The notes under the pieces were generated by a model. That model saw nothing but the letters and a program-made list of their open reading frames with translations. It did no database searches and was not told the origin of the DNA. Positions 44,255 to 53,634 of a DNA stretch of 64,000 nt are shown here, piece by piece; within the stretch, counting starts at the first letter, position 1; every line of letters starts with the position of its first letter. The position numbers and the translations under genes were made by a program. Origin of the DNA: DASPKX01 sp035627835 (lineage in GTDB: Bacteria; Verrucomicrobiota; Verrucomicrobiia; Limisphaerales; SXQI01). Location of the stretch: NCBI GenBank assembly GCA_035627835.1, contig DASPKX010000113.1:1-64000 (forward strand), given 5' to 3'.

Positions 44255-46023
44255 AAGCAAAATGGATTTTTATCGTGGTGGCGCTGCTCATTGCGGCTGG
44301 ATACGCCGGATGGCGGGCGGGCAAATCGGGCCTTGGAGCCGGAACTGCCAACAATGATGGCGGTTCGCGAAAAGTCGCCTTTTACCAGTCCCCGATGCAT
44401 CCCTGGATCAAATCGGAGGAGCCGGGGAACTGCACCATTTGCGGGATGGCGCTGACACCCGTTTATGAAGGCCAGAAAGGCTTTGAAGTGGCATCCGATG
44501 TCGTGACGCTGTCGAGGAACACCATCAATGTCATTCACGTGGCAACCGTGCCGGTCACACGCACAAATCTCACGCGTGGCCTGGCGGCCGTTGGCTCTGC
44601 TGAAAATGATGAGCGCCAGCGGCGCGTGATCTCTGCCTATGTGGAGGGTCGGATTGACGAGCTGCGGGTGACGTTCCCAGGCCAGGTCGTGAAGCAAGGA
44701 GAGTTGCTTGCGCGGCTGTACAGCCCCGCGTTGCTCACTGCTGAACGGGAGTATTTGTCGTTGCTCGATGCTCCAGGCGAAGGCGAGAGCCGCGGGTTAA
44801 CCGAGGACCGCACTCGGTTGCGCGAGGCGGCGGAGCAGCGGTTGCGTCGCCTCGGAATGTCCCCCGAGCAAATTGCCGCCCTCGGGAGCAAAGCCACGAC
44901 CAACAGTGTCACCGACATTCACGCTCCCTTTACTGGAACTGTTTTGGAGAGAATGGCCTACGAGGGCCAATACGTCGCGGCTGGGGAAAAGCTGTTCACC
45001 ATCGGCGATTACTCACGCCTCTGGTTCCAGTTCGATATTTACGAGCGCGATTTGGCATGGATTAAACCGGGCACGATTGCGCGCATCACCACCAGCTCGA
45101 ATCCTGGAAAGGTTTACGAGGCGCCGGTGAGCTTTGTTGAACCGAGCATCAACCCGGAAACGCGATCCGCGCGCGTCCGTGTGGAGGTTGAGAACCCGCT
45201 GATCGGTGCGCCGAACGGGGAGTTGCGGCATGAGCTGTTCAACCGTGTCTATGCCGAGGCGGCGTTCATCTTGAGTGTGAGCAACGTGCTGGCGGTGCCG
45301 CGCACGGCTGTCGTCAGCGCGAGGGCGGAACCGCTGGTTTATGTCGATCTCGGTGGCGGCAATTATCAGCAACGAAAAGTGCAGCTTGGGTTTCGCGGGG
45401 AAGAGTTGGTGGAGATCGTTGAGGGCTTGGAGGAGGGGGAGAAGGTTGTGACAACAGGCAGCATGCTCATTGATTCACAAGCCCAGTTGAATCAACAAGC
45501 GGTCGGCCCCGAAGAAACCAGCGCTGCCACACCTCAGGCCGATGCTCGCACGAAGGGGCCTCCGATCAACCTCACGGCAGAGCAGACGACGTTCCTGCGA
45601 GAAATTGTGGATGGCGCGGCAAAAGCTGCGGATGGATTGGCGGCGGATCGCGTGACCGAATTCAACAGCGCGGCGCCGCAACTTGCAGAGCGCCTGGCGC
45701 ACGCGGAACACATCTTCCCGGCGGAGCATGCATGGATGGGCGGGCTGAAGAAGTTAGGCGGCGCGGGCAAGCTCAAGCCAACGAATGACCTCAGGGAAGC
45801 CCGGGCGCAATTCATCGCGTTCAGCAACGCCCTATCCGAGTTGGCGCTGCACGCTCATGACTCTGAGCCGTTCAAAGCCACGCATGTTTACAAATGCCCA
45901 ATGACGGACAGGTCGATGGCAGGCGCGCCGAAGAATGGGTTCTGGATCCAACTCTCCGGGCCCGTGCGCAATCCGTTCTTCGGGGCGGAGATGCTTGATT
46001 GTGGAGCGGAGGTTAAGCCGTGA
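44251..46023 (+). CDS. cusB: RND efflux periplasmic adaptor with metal-binding extensions (CusB-like)
   Basis: 590 residues with a membrane anchor (WIFIVVALLIAAGYAGW). Residues 45-74 are a heavy-metal-binding knuckle (YQSPMHP... C61-C64-M66, NCTICGMAL). Next come beta-barrel and lipoyl-like hairpin domains (RVTFPGQVVKQGELLARLYSP; IHAPFTGTVLERMAYEGQYV) and the membrane-proximal domain. The last 150 residues add a helical DUF3347-like part and a second YHS-like patch (YKCPMTDRSM..., MLDCGAEV). Start with AAAGGAGG well placed. It overlaps cusA by 4 bp. Confidence 0.92.
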   Translation: MKAKWIFIVVALLIAAGYAGWRAGKSGLGAGTANNDGGSRKVAFYQSPMHPWIKSEEPGNCTICGMALTPVYEGQKGFEVASDVVTLSRNTINVIHVATVPVTRTNLTRGLAAVGSAENDERQRRVISAYVEGRIDELRVTFPGQVVKQGELLARLYSPALLTAEREYLSLLDAPGEGESRGLTEDRTRLREAAEQRLRRLGMSPEQIAALGSKATTNSVTDIHAPFTGTVLERMAYEGQYVAAGEKLFTIGDYSRLWFQFDIYERDLAWIKPGTIARITTSSNPGKVYEAPVSFVEPSINPETRSARVRVEVENPLIGAPNGELRHELFNRVYAEAAFILSVSNVLAVPRTAVVSARAEPLVYVDLGGGNYQQRKVQLGFRGEELVEIVEGLEEGEKVVTTGSMLIDSQAQLNQQAVGPEETSAATPQADARTKGPPINLTAEQTTFLREIVDGAAKAADGLAADRVTEFNSAAPQLAERLAHAEHIFPAEHAWMGGLKKLGGAGKLKPTNDLREARAQFIAFSNALSELALHAHDSEPFKATHVYKCPMTDRSMAGAPKNGFWIQLSGPVRNPFFGAEMLDCGAEVKP

Positions 46024-49000
46024 TCAACTCGATCATACGTTGGTCGATGCGCAACGGCTTCCTCGTTGTGTGCGCCACCCTCTTCGTGATCGGGTACGGC
46101 TCCTGGGCGTTGGTCCGCACTCCGGTGGATGCGATCCCTGACCTAAGTGAAAACCAAGTCGTGGTGTTCGCCGATTGGATGGGTCGTAGTCCGCAGGAGG
46201 TCGAAGACCAAGTCACTTATCCTCTTTCTGTCAACCTGCAGGGGCTCGCTGGAGTGAAGACCGTCAGGGCCACATCCATGTTCGGCTTCTCGCTCGTGAC
46301 AATCATCTTTGAAGACGACGTTGATAATTACTTCGCCCGAACGCGTGTCCTTGAGAGGTTGAACTATTTGAGCGATGTCCTGCCGAGCGGCGTCACGCCG
46401 AAACTTGGCCCCGACGCGACGGGGCTTGGTTGGGTTTACCAATACTACCTCAAAGTGGATCCCGCCAAGAGCACTAAAGGCGGCTATGACTTAGGCGAAC
46501 TGAGGGCGGTGCAGGACTTCTTTGTTCGTTATCAATTGCAATCGGTTCAGGGTGTCGCGGAAGTGGCGAGCATTGGCGGTTTCGTCCGGCAGTATCAGAT
46601 CGAGATTTCTCCCAAGCGGATGCGGGCGGTCGGCGTTTCCCTCCAGGAGGTTCTTGAAGCTGTGGAGCAAAGCAATCTGAACGTCGGCGGAAAGGTGATG
46701 GAGGAAAACGGCGTTGAGTTCGTGGTGCGCGGACTCGGGCTTGTAAACTCGCTTAAAGACCTGGAATCGGTCGTGATCGCATCAAGAAATGGGACGCCGA
46801 TTTTCCTGAAGGAAATCGCCGAGGTGCAGATCGGTGGGGATTTCCGCCGAGGCGCTCTCGATGTGAACGGCCACGAGGTTGTCGGGGGCATCGTGGTGAT
46901 GCGCAACGGGGAGAACGCGAAGCAAGTGATTGAGCGGGTGAAGGAGAAGATTTCGCAGATTGCCTCCAGCCTGCCTCCCGGTGTCACGATCGTTCCCTTC
47001 TACGATCGCAGTGAATTGATCGACCGCACCATCGACACACTCAAGCACGCGCTCACGGAAGAAATTATCCTCGTCACCCTCGCGCACATTATTTTCCTCT
47101 GGCACTTCCGCAGCATTTTGATCGTCACAATCCCGCTGCCCCTCTCGATTCTCATTTCGTTCATCCTCATGAATCGCTTCGGGATGACATCGAACATCAT
47201 GTCCTTGAGCGGGATCGCCATTGCGATTGGCGTGCTCGTGGATGCCGCCATCGTGATGACCGAGAACGTCATTCGCCACGCCGAGCGGGCGGAGAGCATC
47301 AAGGGGTCGCCTCTCAGCGCGAGGGAGCGTTGGGATGTGACTCTCGAAGCCTCCGCGCAGGTCGGCAGGCCGATTTTCTTCGCCATGGTCATCATCATCC
47401 TGGCGTTCGTGCCTGTGTTCGCATTGCACGGGCAGGAAGGAAAGCTGTTCCACCCGCTCGCCTTCACGAAAACATTCGCGATGATCGGCTCAACAATCCT
47501 GGCCATCACCATTGTTCCGGTGCTTGCAGCCTGGCTGGTGAAAGGGCCCTTCCACGGTGAGCACGAAAACATCGTGATGCGCTCGCTCCTCGCCCTCTAC
47601 AATCCGGCGCTGCGCTGGTCATTGGCGCATCGGAAAAGCGTGATTGCGGGGGCGGCAGCATTGCTCGGCATGGCTGTGATCCTGTGGATTGGCTTGCCGA
47701 AGCCGGTGCAGCGGTGGTTCCACGACAAACATTGGCACACAGCAGCCAAGGTAAGCGCGGGAATGGGCAGTGAGTTTATGCCGCCTCTCAATGAGGGCAG
47801 TCTTCTCTTTATGCCCGTGCTTCTGCCGAGCGTTTCCCTCACGGAGGTTAAAAGGATCATGGCGTGGCAGGACAAGGTGATGAGCCAGGTGCCTGAAGTC
47901 ACTTCGGCTGCGGGCAAACTTGGGCGGGCTGAGAGCGCGACCGATCCCGCGCCCGTGGAGATGATCGAAACAACCATCTTGCTCAAGCCGCAGAGCGAGT
48001 GGCGCAAAGGGCTGACGCGCGAAAAACTCGTGGCCGAGCTAACCGAGAAGCTTACACAAGCGCCCGGTTATGTGCCTGGCTTCCTGCAGCCGATTGAGAA
48101 CCGGATCTTGATGATCAGCACAGGCATCCGCGCGGAAGTCGGTGTGAAGATTCTCGGCGAAAATCTTGATGAGCTTCAGCAGAAAGCGTTCGAAGTGGAG
48201 CGCGTGGTTCGCTCCGTGCAAGGCGCTGTTGGCGTTGCTGCCTCCCGTGTCCAGGGCAAGCCGTACCTTCAGATCGAGGTGGACCGAACAGCGGCCGCGC
48301 GCTTTGGGCTTCGCCCTGCTGATGTGCTTGAGGTTGTCGAAACGGGTCTGGGCGGCCGAAACGTCACCACGACGATCGAAGGCCGGCAACGCTATCCCAT
48401 TCAAGTGCGGTTCAACCGTGAAGCGCGGGATGACATCGAGAGCCTGGGCGACGTGCTGGTGGCCACACCTGCTGGACCGCATATCCCTTTGGGGCAAGTG
48501 GCGAAAATTTCCCGCGTGGTCGGCCCGAGTGAGATTGCCAGCGAGAACGGCCGCTTGCGCGTGTTTGTGCAGGCGAACGTGCAGGATCGCGACCTTGGCG
48601 GCTTCGTCTCGGACTTGAAAGAGCGCATTGGGAAGGAAGTTGCCCTCCCGGCAGGAATGACAATCGAATGGTCCGGCCAATATGAAAATCAGATTCGCGC
48701 GCAGCGGACACTCACGATCATTGTGCCCGTTGTTTTGTTCACGATCTTTCTGCTGCTCTACATCGTTTACCGCAACCTAAAGGAGGCGGCGCATGTCATT
48801 CTGGCGGTGCCATTCGCGCTCACCGGTGGTGTGTTCCTGCAGTATTTGCTCGGCTACAACTTGAGTGTGGCCGTCTGGGTCGGTTACATCGCGCTTTTCG
48901 GAACAGCAATCCAAACTGGTGTCGTGATGGTTGTGTACCTGGAAGAAGCGGTGGAAAAGAAGAAGCATGAGTTAGGCGCCGCCTTCAATCACGACCATTT

Positions 49001-49244
49001 GCTTGAGGCAATCATGGACGGCGCGCGCCTGCGGCTGCGGCCAAAGGTCATGACCGTGGCTACGATTGTGGCGAGCTTGCTGCCGATCATGTGGAGCACA
49101 CGGCCTGGGGCGGAAATTATGAAACCACTCGCCACGCCGGTGATTGGCGGCATGATCAGCAGCCTGATTCACATCCTGATAGTCACGCCGGTGATATTTG
49201 CGTGGCTGCGCGAGCGGGAGATGCAAAGGCAGCCCCACAACTGA
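46020..49244 (+). CDS. cusA: RND heavy-metal efflux pump (CusA-like)
   Basis: 1074 residues, normal for the HME-RND family. Twelve membrane segments, starting IIRWSMRNGFLVVCATLFVIGYG. The TM4 proton-relay block GVLVDAAIVMTENVIRHAE matches Cu/Ag/divalent pumps, as do the porter-domain segments FEDDVDNYFARTRVLERL and GSEFMPPLNEGSLLFMP. Start is GTG at 46020, overlapping the adaptor stop. The Met clusters that distinguish Cu(I)/Ag(I) from Zn/Co substrates were not aligned, so Cu/Ag is inferred from the Cys/Met-rich partners. Confidence 0.92.
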   Translation: MINSIIRWSMRNGFLVVCATLFVIGYGSWALVRTPVDAIPDLSENQVVVFADWMGRSPQEVEDQVTYPLSVNLQGLAGVKTVRATSMFGFSLVTIIFEDDVDNYFARTRVLERLNYLSDVLPSGVTPKLGPDATGLGWVYQYYLKVDPAKSTKGGYDLGELRAVQDFFVRYQLQSVQGVAEVASIGGFVRQYQIEISPKRMRAVGVSLQEVLEAVEQSNLNVGGKVMEENGVEFVVRGLGLVNSLKDLESVVIASRNGTPIFLKEIAEVQIGGDFRRGALDVNGHEVVGGIVVMRNGENAKQVIERVKEKISQIASSLPPGVTIVPFYDRSELIDRTIDTLKHALTEEIILVTLAHIIFLWHFRSILIVTIPLPLSILISFILMNRFGMTSNIMSLSGIAIAIGVLVDAAIVMTENVIRHAERAESIKGSPLSARERWDVTLEASAQVGRPIFFAMVIIILAFVPVFALHGQEGKLFHPLAFTKTFAMIGSTILAITIVPVLAAWLVKGPFHGEHENIVMRSLLALYNPALRWSLAHRKSVIAGAAALLGMAVILWIGLPKPVQRWFHDKHWHTAAKVSAGMGSEFMPPLNEGSLLFMPVLLPSVSLTEVKRIMAWQDKVMSQVPEVTSAAGKLGRAESATDPAPVEMIETTILLKPQSEWRKGLTREKLVAELTEKLTQAPGYVPGFLQPIENRILMISTGIRAEVGVKILGENLDELQQKAFEVERVVRSVQGAVGVAASRVQGKPYLQIEVDRTAAARFGLRPADVLEVVETGLGGRNVTTTIEGRQRYPIQVRFNREARDDIESLGDVLVATPAGPHIPLGQVAKISRVVGPSEIASENGRLRVFVQANVQDRDLGGFVSDLKERIGKEVALPAGMTIEWSGQYENQIRAQRTLTIIVPVVLFTIFLLLYIVYRNLKEAAHVILAVPFALTGGVFLQYLLGYNLSVAVWVGYIALFGTAIQTGVVMVVYLEEAVEKKKHELGAAFNHDHLLEAIMDGARLRLRPKVMTVATIVASLLPIMWSTRPGAEIMKPLATPVIGGMISSLIHILIVTPVIFAWLREREMQRQPHN

Positions 49245-49337
49245 CCACAAGCTCCAATCACCGCCCAGTTGTAGCTTTGGCTCAGGCGCGCCCCGGTTGC
49301 GCCGCGCATTGTTCTCTGCAACTTTCAGCCAAGGAGG

Positions 49338-51521
49338 ATGCCCAATTCATTTGTCTGCAACCCCGCGCGGCTGGACGCGCTGCATCGCTTCGATATTCTG
49401 GACACGGAGCGCGAGCAGGAATTCGACGATCTCACCTCGCTCGCCGCTTACATTACTCGCTGCCCGATCGCGCTCCTAAACTTCGTCGATTGCGATCGCC
49501 AATGGTTTAAGTCCGCGATTGGGCTGAACACGCGTGAGACCTCCATTAAAGTGGCCATTTGCGTGCATACCATTCAGCAGGATGGGCTGCTCATCATTGA
49601 GGACACGCTCCAGGACCCCCGGTTGAAGGATAATCCCTTGCTCCACGGCACAGGCCCGATTCGCTTTTATGCGGGCGCGCCGCTGCGCACGAGCGACGGC
49701 CACGCGATTGGCACTCTCTGCGTCGCGGACTATGTCCCTCGAAAGCTGGATCTCGAGCAAGCGTCCTTCCTCCAGGCCCTCGCCCGGCAGGCCATGGCTC
49801 AGCTCAATCTCAGGAATGCCGTCACGACCGAGCAGCGGGCGCACCAGGATCTCCGCTCGCGTGAGGCTTATTTGCAGCTCCAATACGAGCTATCGCGCAT
49901 TTTGAATGCGGCAGGAGATGGCGACACCCTGTCGAGTTCCCTGGAGGTTATTTGCAACCTTCTCCAATGGGATTGCGGCTCTATTTGGCTGCTCGAAGAG
50001 GGTGAAGATCATCTCACGCTCGCCCGCCATTACATACGCGCTCCCCGGTCTTTTCCCAAGTTCACCGAAATGACCCGGCAGAAAACGTTTCGGAAAGGAG
50101 AGGGGCTTCCGGGGCACGTTTGGCTCCACGGCCAGGCCATTACCTTTGCGGATATTCGCCAGGGCATCGGTTATCCAAGGATGCCTATCGCCGCGGAGGA
50201 AGGGCTCAGCTCCTGCTTCGGCTTCCCCATCACCGGGCCGGACAACGAGCTGGTGGGCGTGCTCGAATTCTGGAGCGTGTCCCGCCACGATCCGGAACCG
50301 GAACTGATAGCGGCCCTCAGCTCGTTCAGCCGGCAAATGGGCCAATTCCTTCTCCGCCAATCGGCCCGGGATCAGCTTCTCCGCAGCCAGCGCCTCTACA
50401 AGGCCATTCTCTCTTCCGCGCTCGATGCCATCGTGAGCATAGACGCGCATGGGCACATTCTTGAGTTTAACCCAGCCGCTGAGCGCCTTTTTGGCTATTC
50501 TCGCGAAGAGGCTCTGGGAAAACGGATGACCGAGATGATTGTTCCGCCGCAGCATCGGGAAGCGCACAACCGCGGCATGGCTCGGTTTCTCGCCACGGGC
50601 GAAACGCATGTGCTCAACCGGCGCATCGAGGTTTCTGCGATCGATAGCCGGGGCCGTGAGTTCCCGATTGAACTGGCGATCGTGGCCAATGGCCACCGGC
50701 CAAAGATCACCTTCACCGCATTCATGCGGGACATTCAAGATCGCAAAGCTCTCGAGCGCCACAGGGAGGAGCAGAACCGCCGGCTGGAAATCGAGGTGCG
50801 CGAGCGCACCAAAGCGTTGGCTGAATCCAACGCGCAACTCGAATCCTTCGCTTATTCTGTCGCGCACGATTTGCGCGCGCCCTTGCGCTCCATCAGCGGC
50901 TTTGCGGAAATGCTTGAGGAAGATTTTGGGGCAGCCCTGCCAGCGGAAGGGATCGATTACCTCGGGCGCATCAAGCGTTCCGCGCGCCGGCTCGACGCGC
51001 TCATTCAAGATTTGCTCGGGTACTCCCGCGTGGGCAAGGTCGATCTTCCTCTCGGGCCGGTCTCTCTGGACGAGGTCACGCACGCAGCCTTGCAGGCGCT
51101 CTCCGGCTCGATCAACGAGGCTCGCGCGGTCGTGTCCCTTGAGGAGCCGCTTGGAAGCGTGGTCGGCAATAAGGCGGCCCTCCAGCAGGTGTTCGAAAAT
51201 TTGATCAGCAACGCGGTCAAGTTCACGAACGAGCGCGAGCAGCCCCGTGTGCGCATTTGGTCCACGCTCGAGGAGGGTTGGCGGCAGGTCTTTTTTGAGG
51301 ACAACGGCATCGGCATCCGCCCGGAGCACCAGCACAAAGTATTCAAGTTGTTTGAACGCGTGGCGACGGAATACCCCGGGACGGGCGTCGGGCTGGCCAT
51401 CGTTGCGCAGTCCGTTCGCCGCATGAATGGCAGCTGCGGCCTCCATTCGTTGCCTGGCGCGGGTTCGACCTTTTGGGTTTGCCTTCCCGCGCCCGATCCG
51501 GCAGCCCCTTCAAAGCGCTAG
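49338..51521 (+). CDS. Sensor histidine kinase: GAF-GAF-PAS-HisKA-HATPase
   Basis: 727 residues, soluble. GAF 1 (about 20-160, CPIALLNFVDCDRQWFKSAIGL). GAF 2 (about 185-340, LLQWDCGSIWLLEEGED, GLSSCFGFPI). PAS (about 348-470, AIVSIDAHGHILEFNPAAERLFGYSREEALG). HisKA with the phospho-His in ESFAYSVAHDLRAPLRSISGF. HATPase_c with NLISNAVKFT, DNGIGIRPEHQHKVF and GTGVGLAIV. The kinase core is phytochrome-like, but the classical bilin Cys was not identified. An AAGGAGG abuts the start. It overlaps the convergent ABC gene by 4 bp at a shared CTAG. Confidence 0.93.
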   Translation: MPNSFVCNPARLDALHRFDILDTEREQEFDDLTSLAAYITRCPIALLNFVDCDRQWFKSAIGLNTRETSIKVAICVHTIQQDGLLIIEDTLQDPRLKDNPLLHGTGPIRFYAGAPLRTSDGHAIGTLCVADYVPRKLDLEQASFLQALARQAMAQLNLRNAVTTEQRAHQDLRSREAYLQLQYELSRILNAAGDGDTLSSSLEVICNLLQWDCGSIWLLEEGEDHLTLARHYIRAPRSFPKFTEMTRQKTFRKGEGLPGHVWLHGQAITFADIRQGIGYPRMPIAAEEGLSSCFGFPITGPDNELVGVLEFWSVSRHDPEPELIAALSSFSRQMGQFLLRQSARDQLLRSQRLYKAILSSALDAIVSIDAHGHILEFNPAAERLFGYSREEALGKRMTEMIVPPQHREAHNRGMARFLATGETHVLNRRIEVSAIDSRGREFPIELAIVANGHRPKITFTAFMRDIQDRKALERHREEQNRRLEIEVRERTKALAESNAQLESFAYSVAHDLRAPLRSISGFAEMLEEDFGAALPAEGIDYLGRIKRSARRLDALIQDLLGYSRVGKVDLPLGPVSLDEVTHAALQALSGSINEARAVVSLEEPLGSVVGNKAALQQVFENLISNAVKFTNEREQPRVRIWSTLEEGWRQVFFEDNGIGIRPEHQHKVFKLFERVATEYPGTGVGLAIVAQSVRRMNGSCGLHSLPGAGSTFWVCLPAPDPAAPSKR

Positions 51522-53350
51522 CCCTGCCGCAGCACACGCTCGAAGCTTTCCTCAATAAAATGGGCGCTCTGGATCCGGCAGAGGCGCGAGTAAAGCCCTC
51601 CGCCAGCCAACAGTTCCTCATGCGCGCCGCGCTCCACAATCTCACCGCCTTTTAAAACCAGAATCTGGTCGGCATTGCGCACGGTGCTTAACCGGTGCGC
51701 GATCACAAAGCTGGTGCGGTTCGCCATCAACCGCTCGAGAGCTTCCTGGATCAGCTTCTCCGTTTCGGTGTCCACGCTCGCGGTCGCTTCGTCCAGGATC
51801 AACACGGGCGCATCTTTCAACAAAGCGCGCGCGATGCTCACCCGCTGCTTCTCGCCCACGCTCAGCTTCACCCCGCGCTCGCCGACCCGTGAATCGTACC
51901 CTTCCGGGAGGCGCATGATAAAATCGTGGCAATTGGCCGCCCTGGCCGCCGCCTGCAGTTCTGCATCGCTTGCTCCTAATCGCCCATACAGAATGTTCTC
52001 GCGAATTGTCCCGTTAAACAGAAACGGCTCCTGGCTCACGATGCTGATCTGCTCGCGCAGTGACGGAAGCGCGATTTCCTGAATATCACGCCCATCCAGG
52101 AGGATTCGCCCGCTGGTCGGTTCATGGAACCCAGGGAGGAGGTTCACCAGCGTCGATTTGCCTGCGCCCGTCGGGCCGACAAGCGCGATCATCTCACCCG
52201 GTTTGGCGTGCAGTGTCACGTTCTTCAGCACCGGACGATCTTTCACGTAGGCGAAGCCAACATTCTGAAAAGCCACTTCACCGCGCGCGGGCGTTGTTAA
52301 GGTCGTTTGCTGGCGTGTGCTCCCCGCCCGCTCCAATGGTGAATCCAGAATGTCGAACACCCGTTCACCAGCCGCGCGGGCCGCCTGAAGCATTTGGTTC
52401 AGTCCATGCAAACGGCCAATCGGCTCATAGAATAGCGACAGATAAATGATGAAGCTCACCAGCTCGCCCAGGGACATCACTCCGCTCAAGACATGGCGTC
52501 CCCCCACCCAAAGCACTGCCACCACTCCTAAAGATCCCGCCAGGCTCATTGCGGGAGAGTACATCGCCCAGACCCGCATCACGCCGAGCGTTCCAGCGCG
52601 CAGATCGTCCGCCCGTTCGCTGAAGCGGTTGTCCTCGTGGGTTTCCCGCGCGAAAGATTTGATCTGCCGCACTCCCTGGATGTTGTCCATCAACAGCGAG
52701 TTCATGGCGCTCGAGGCGGTTCGTTGCTTCCGATAACGGGTGTGCGCTGTGAGCGTGTACCACAACGCCCCGGCCGCCAGGATCGGCAACGGAGACAGCG
52801 CCACCCACGCCAGCGTCGGGTTCATGTAGAACATGATGCTCAACACGCCGACAACACTCAGAATCGCCACTGTTCCTTGTTCCGTTCCATCGATCAGCAC
52901 CCGCTCAACGGAGTTCACGTCCTCAATCACGCGGGTCATCAAATCGCCGGAAGCGCGTTGGTCGAAGTAGCTCGTTGGCAAGCGTTGCAGCCGCGCATAC
53001 ACCGCGCGGCGCATGTCGTAGATCACGTTCTGCTCGAACGTGTTGTTCACCAAAATGCGCAAGCTGTTGAACACATCCCGAAGCACAAAGGCCGCCACCA
53101 GCCCGAGGATGTAAGGCGTGAGCAGTTCGGCGCGCCCTCCCTTGATCACCTCATCAACAATGTGTTGGGTGAGCTTTGGGTACACAAACGAAAAGCCCAG
53201 CGACAGGATGGCAAAGCCAATGGTTCCCAACGCCATTAACTTGTACGGGCTTAAAAAGGGCGCCACGCGCCGGATGATTTCACCAACGCTTCTCTTCCTT
53301 GCGGAGAAGGTTGGGTCAGCCGCGGTCAACGCGGCGGAGTGTCGAGACAT
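51518..53350 (-). CDS. ABC exporter, fused permease-ATPase (MsbA-like)
   Basis: 610 residues. The membrane domain (about 30-320, six segments) has PYKLMALGTIGFAILSLGFSFVYPKL and FYMNPTLAWVALSPLPILAAGALWY. The nucleotide-binding domain (about 365-590) has Walker A GPTGAGKST, Q-loop SQEP, signature LSVGEKQR (two changes from LSGGQ, a variant seen in this subfamily), Walker B LILDEATASVD and the H-loop IAHR. It is probably a half-transporter for lipid A precursors, lipids or drugs. The specific cargo is not evident. Confidence 0.93.
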   Translation of the reverse strand: MSRHSAALTAADPTFSARKRSVGEIIRRVAPFLSPYKLMALGTIGFAILSLGFSFVYPKLTQHIVDEVIKGGRAELLTPYILGLVAAFVLRDVFNSLRILVNNTFEQNVIYDMRRAVYARLQRLPTSYFDQRASGDLMTRVIEDVNSVERVLIDGTEQGTVAILSVVGVLSIMFYMNPTLAWVALSPLPILAAGALWYTLTAHTRYRKQRTASSAMNSLLMDNIQGVRQIKSFARETHEDNRFSERADDLRAGTLGVMRVWAMYSPAMSLAGSLGVVAVLWVGGRHVLSGVMSLGELVSFIIYLSLFYEPIGRLHGLNQMLQAARAAGERVFDILDSPLERAGSTRQQTTLTTPARGEVAFQNVGFAYVKDRPVLKNVTLHAKPGEMIALVGPTGAGKSTLVNLLPGFHEPTSGRILLDGRDIQEIALPSLREQISIVSQEPFLFNGTIRENILYGRLGASDAELQAAARAANCHDFIMRLPEGYDSRVGERGVKLSVGEKQRVSIARALLKDAPVLILDEATASVDTETEKLIQEALERLMANRTSFVIAHRLSTVRNADQILVLKGGEIVERGAHEELLAGGGLYSRLCRIQSAHFIEESFERVLRQG

Positions 53351-53419
53351 AACAACCCCACCACCTTACGACAGAACCGCAACCACGCAATCCACCGGAA
53401 CCCCTTCACCACTGTAGCC

Positions 53420-53435
53420 GCAAGCTTCAGCTTGC
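53420..53435. repeat. REP-like palindrome (GCAAGCT family), copy 4
   Basis: TGTAGCC followed by GCAAGCT-tc-AGCTTGC, between the ABC gene and haem-binding protein 2. The rest of 53436-53634 shows no gene or clear structure. Confidence 0.8.
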
Positions 53436-53634
53436 GTTCCGGAACTTAACCAGTCGACACGTCATCTAAACATCTGCAAACCTCACCCTGTGCCGCGGGT
53501 GTGCGCGACACCGCAAAGCCTGGAATGGCATCGATGATAAATGATAAATCACATTCTCCCTATCCCGGATTTGCAAACCATCGCCGCTCTCCGCATATTT
53601 CCGAACCACGCGCGCAACCGCGCCACAATTTACA

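Noticed and set aside
49890..51446. A 518-residue minus-strand frame opposite the GAF-GAF-PAS kinase
   Set aside because: The plus strand carries a complete kinase with all catalytic boxes; the minus frame is a compositional shadow.
49338..51521. Phytochrome assignment for the GAF-GAF-PAS kinase
   Set aside because: The kinase core is phytochrome-like, but I could not identify a bilin-attachment Cys or PHY domain, so only a generic GAF kinase is called.
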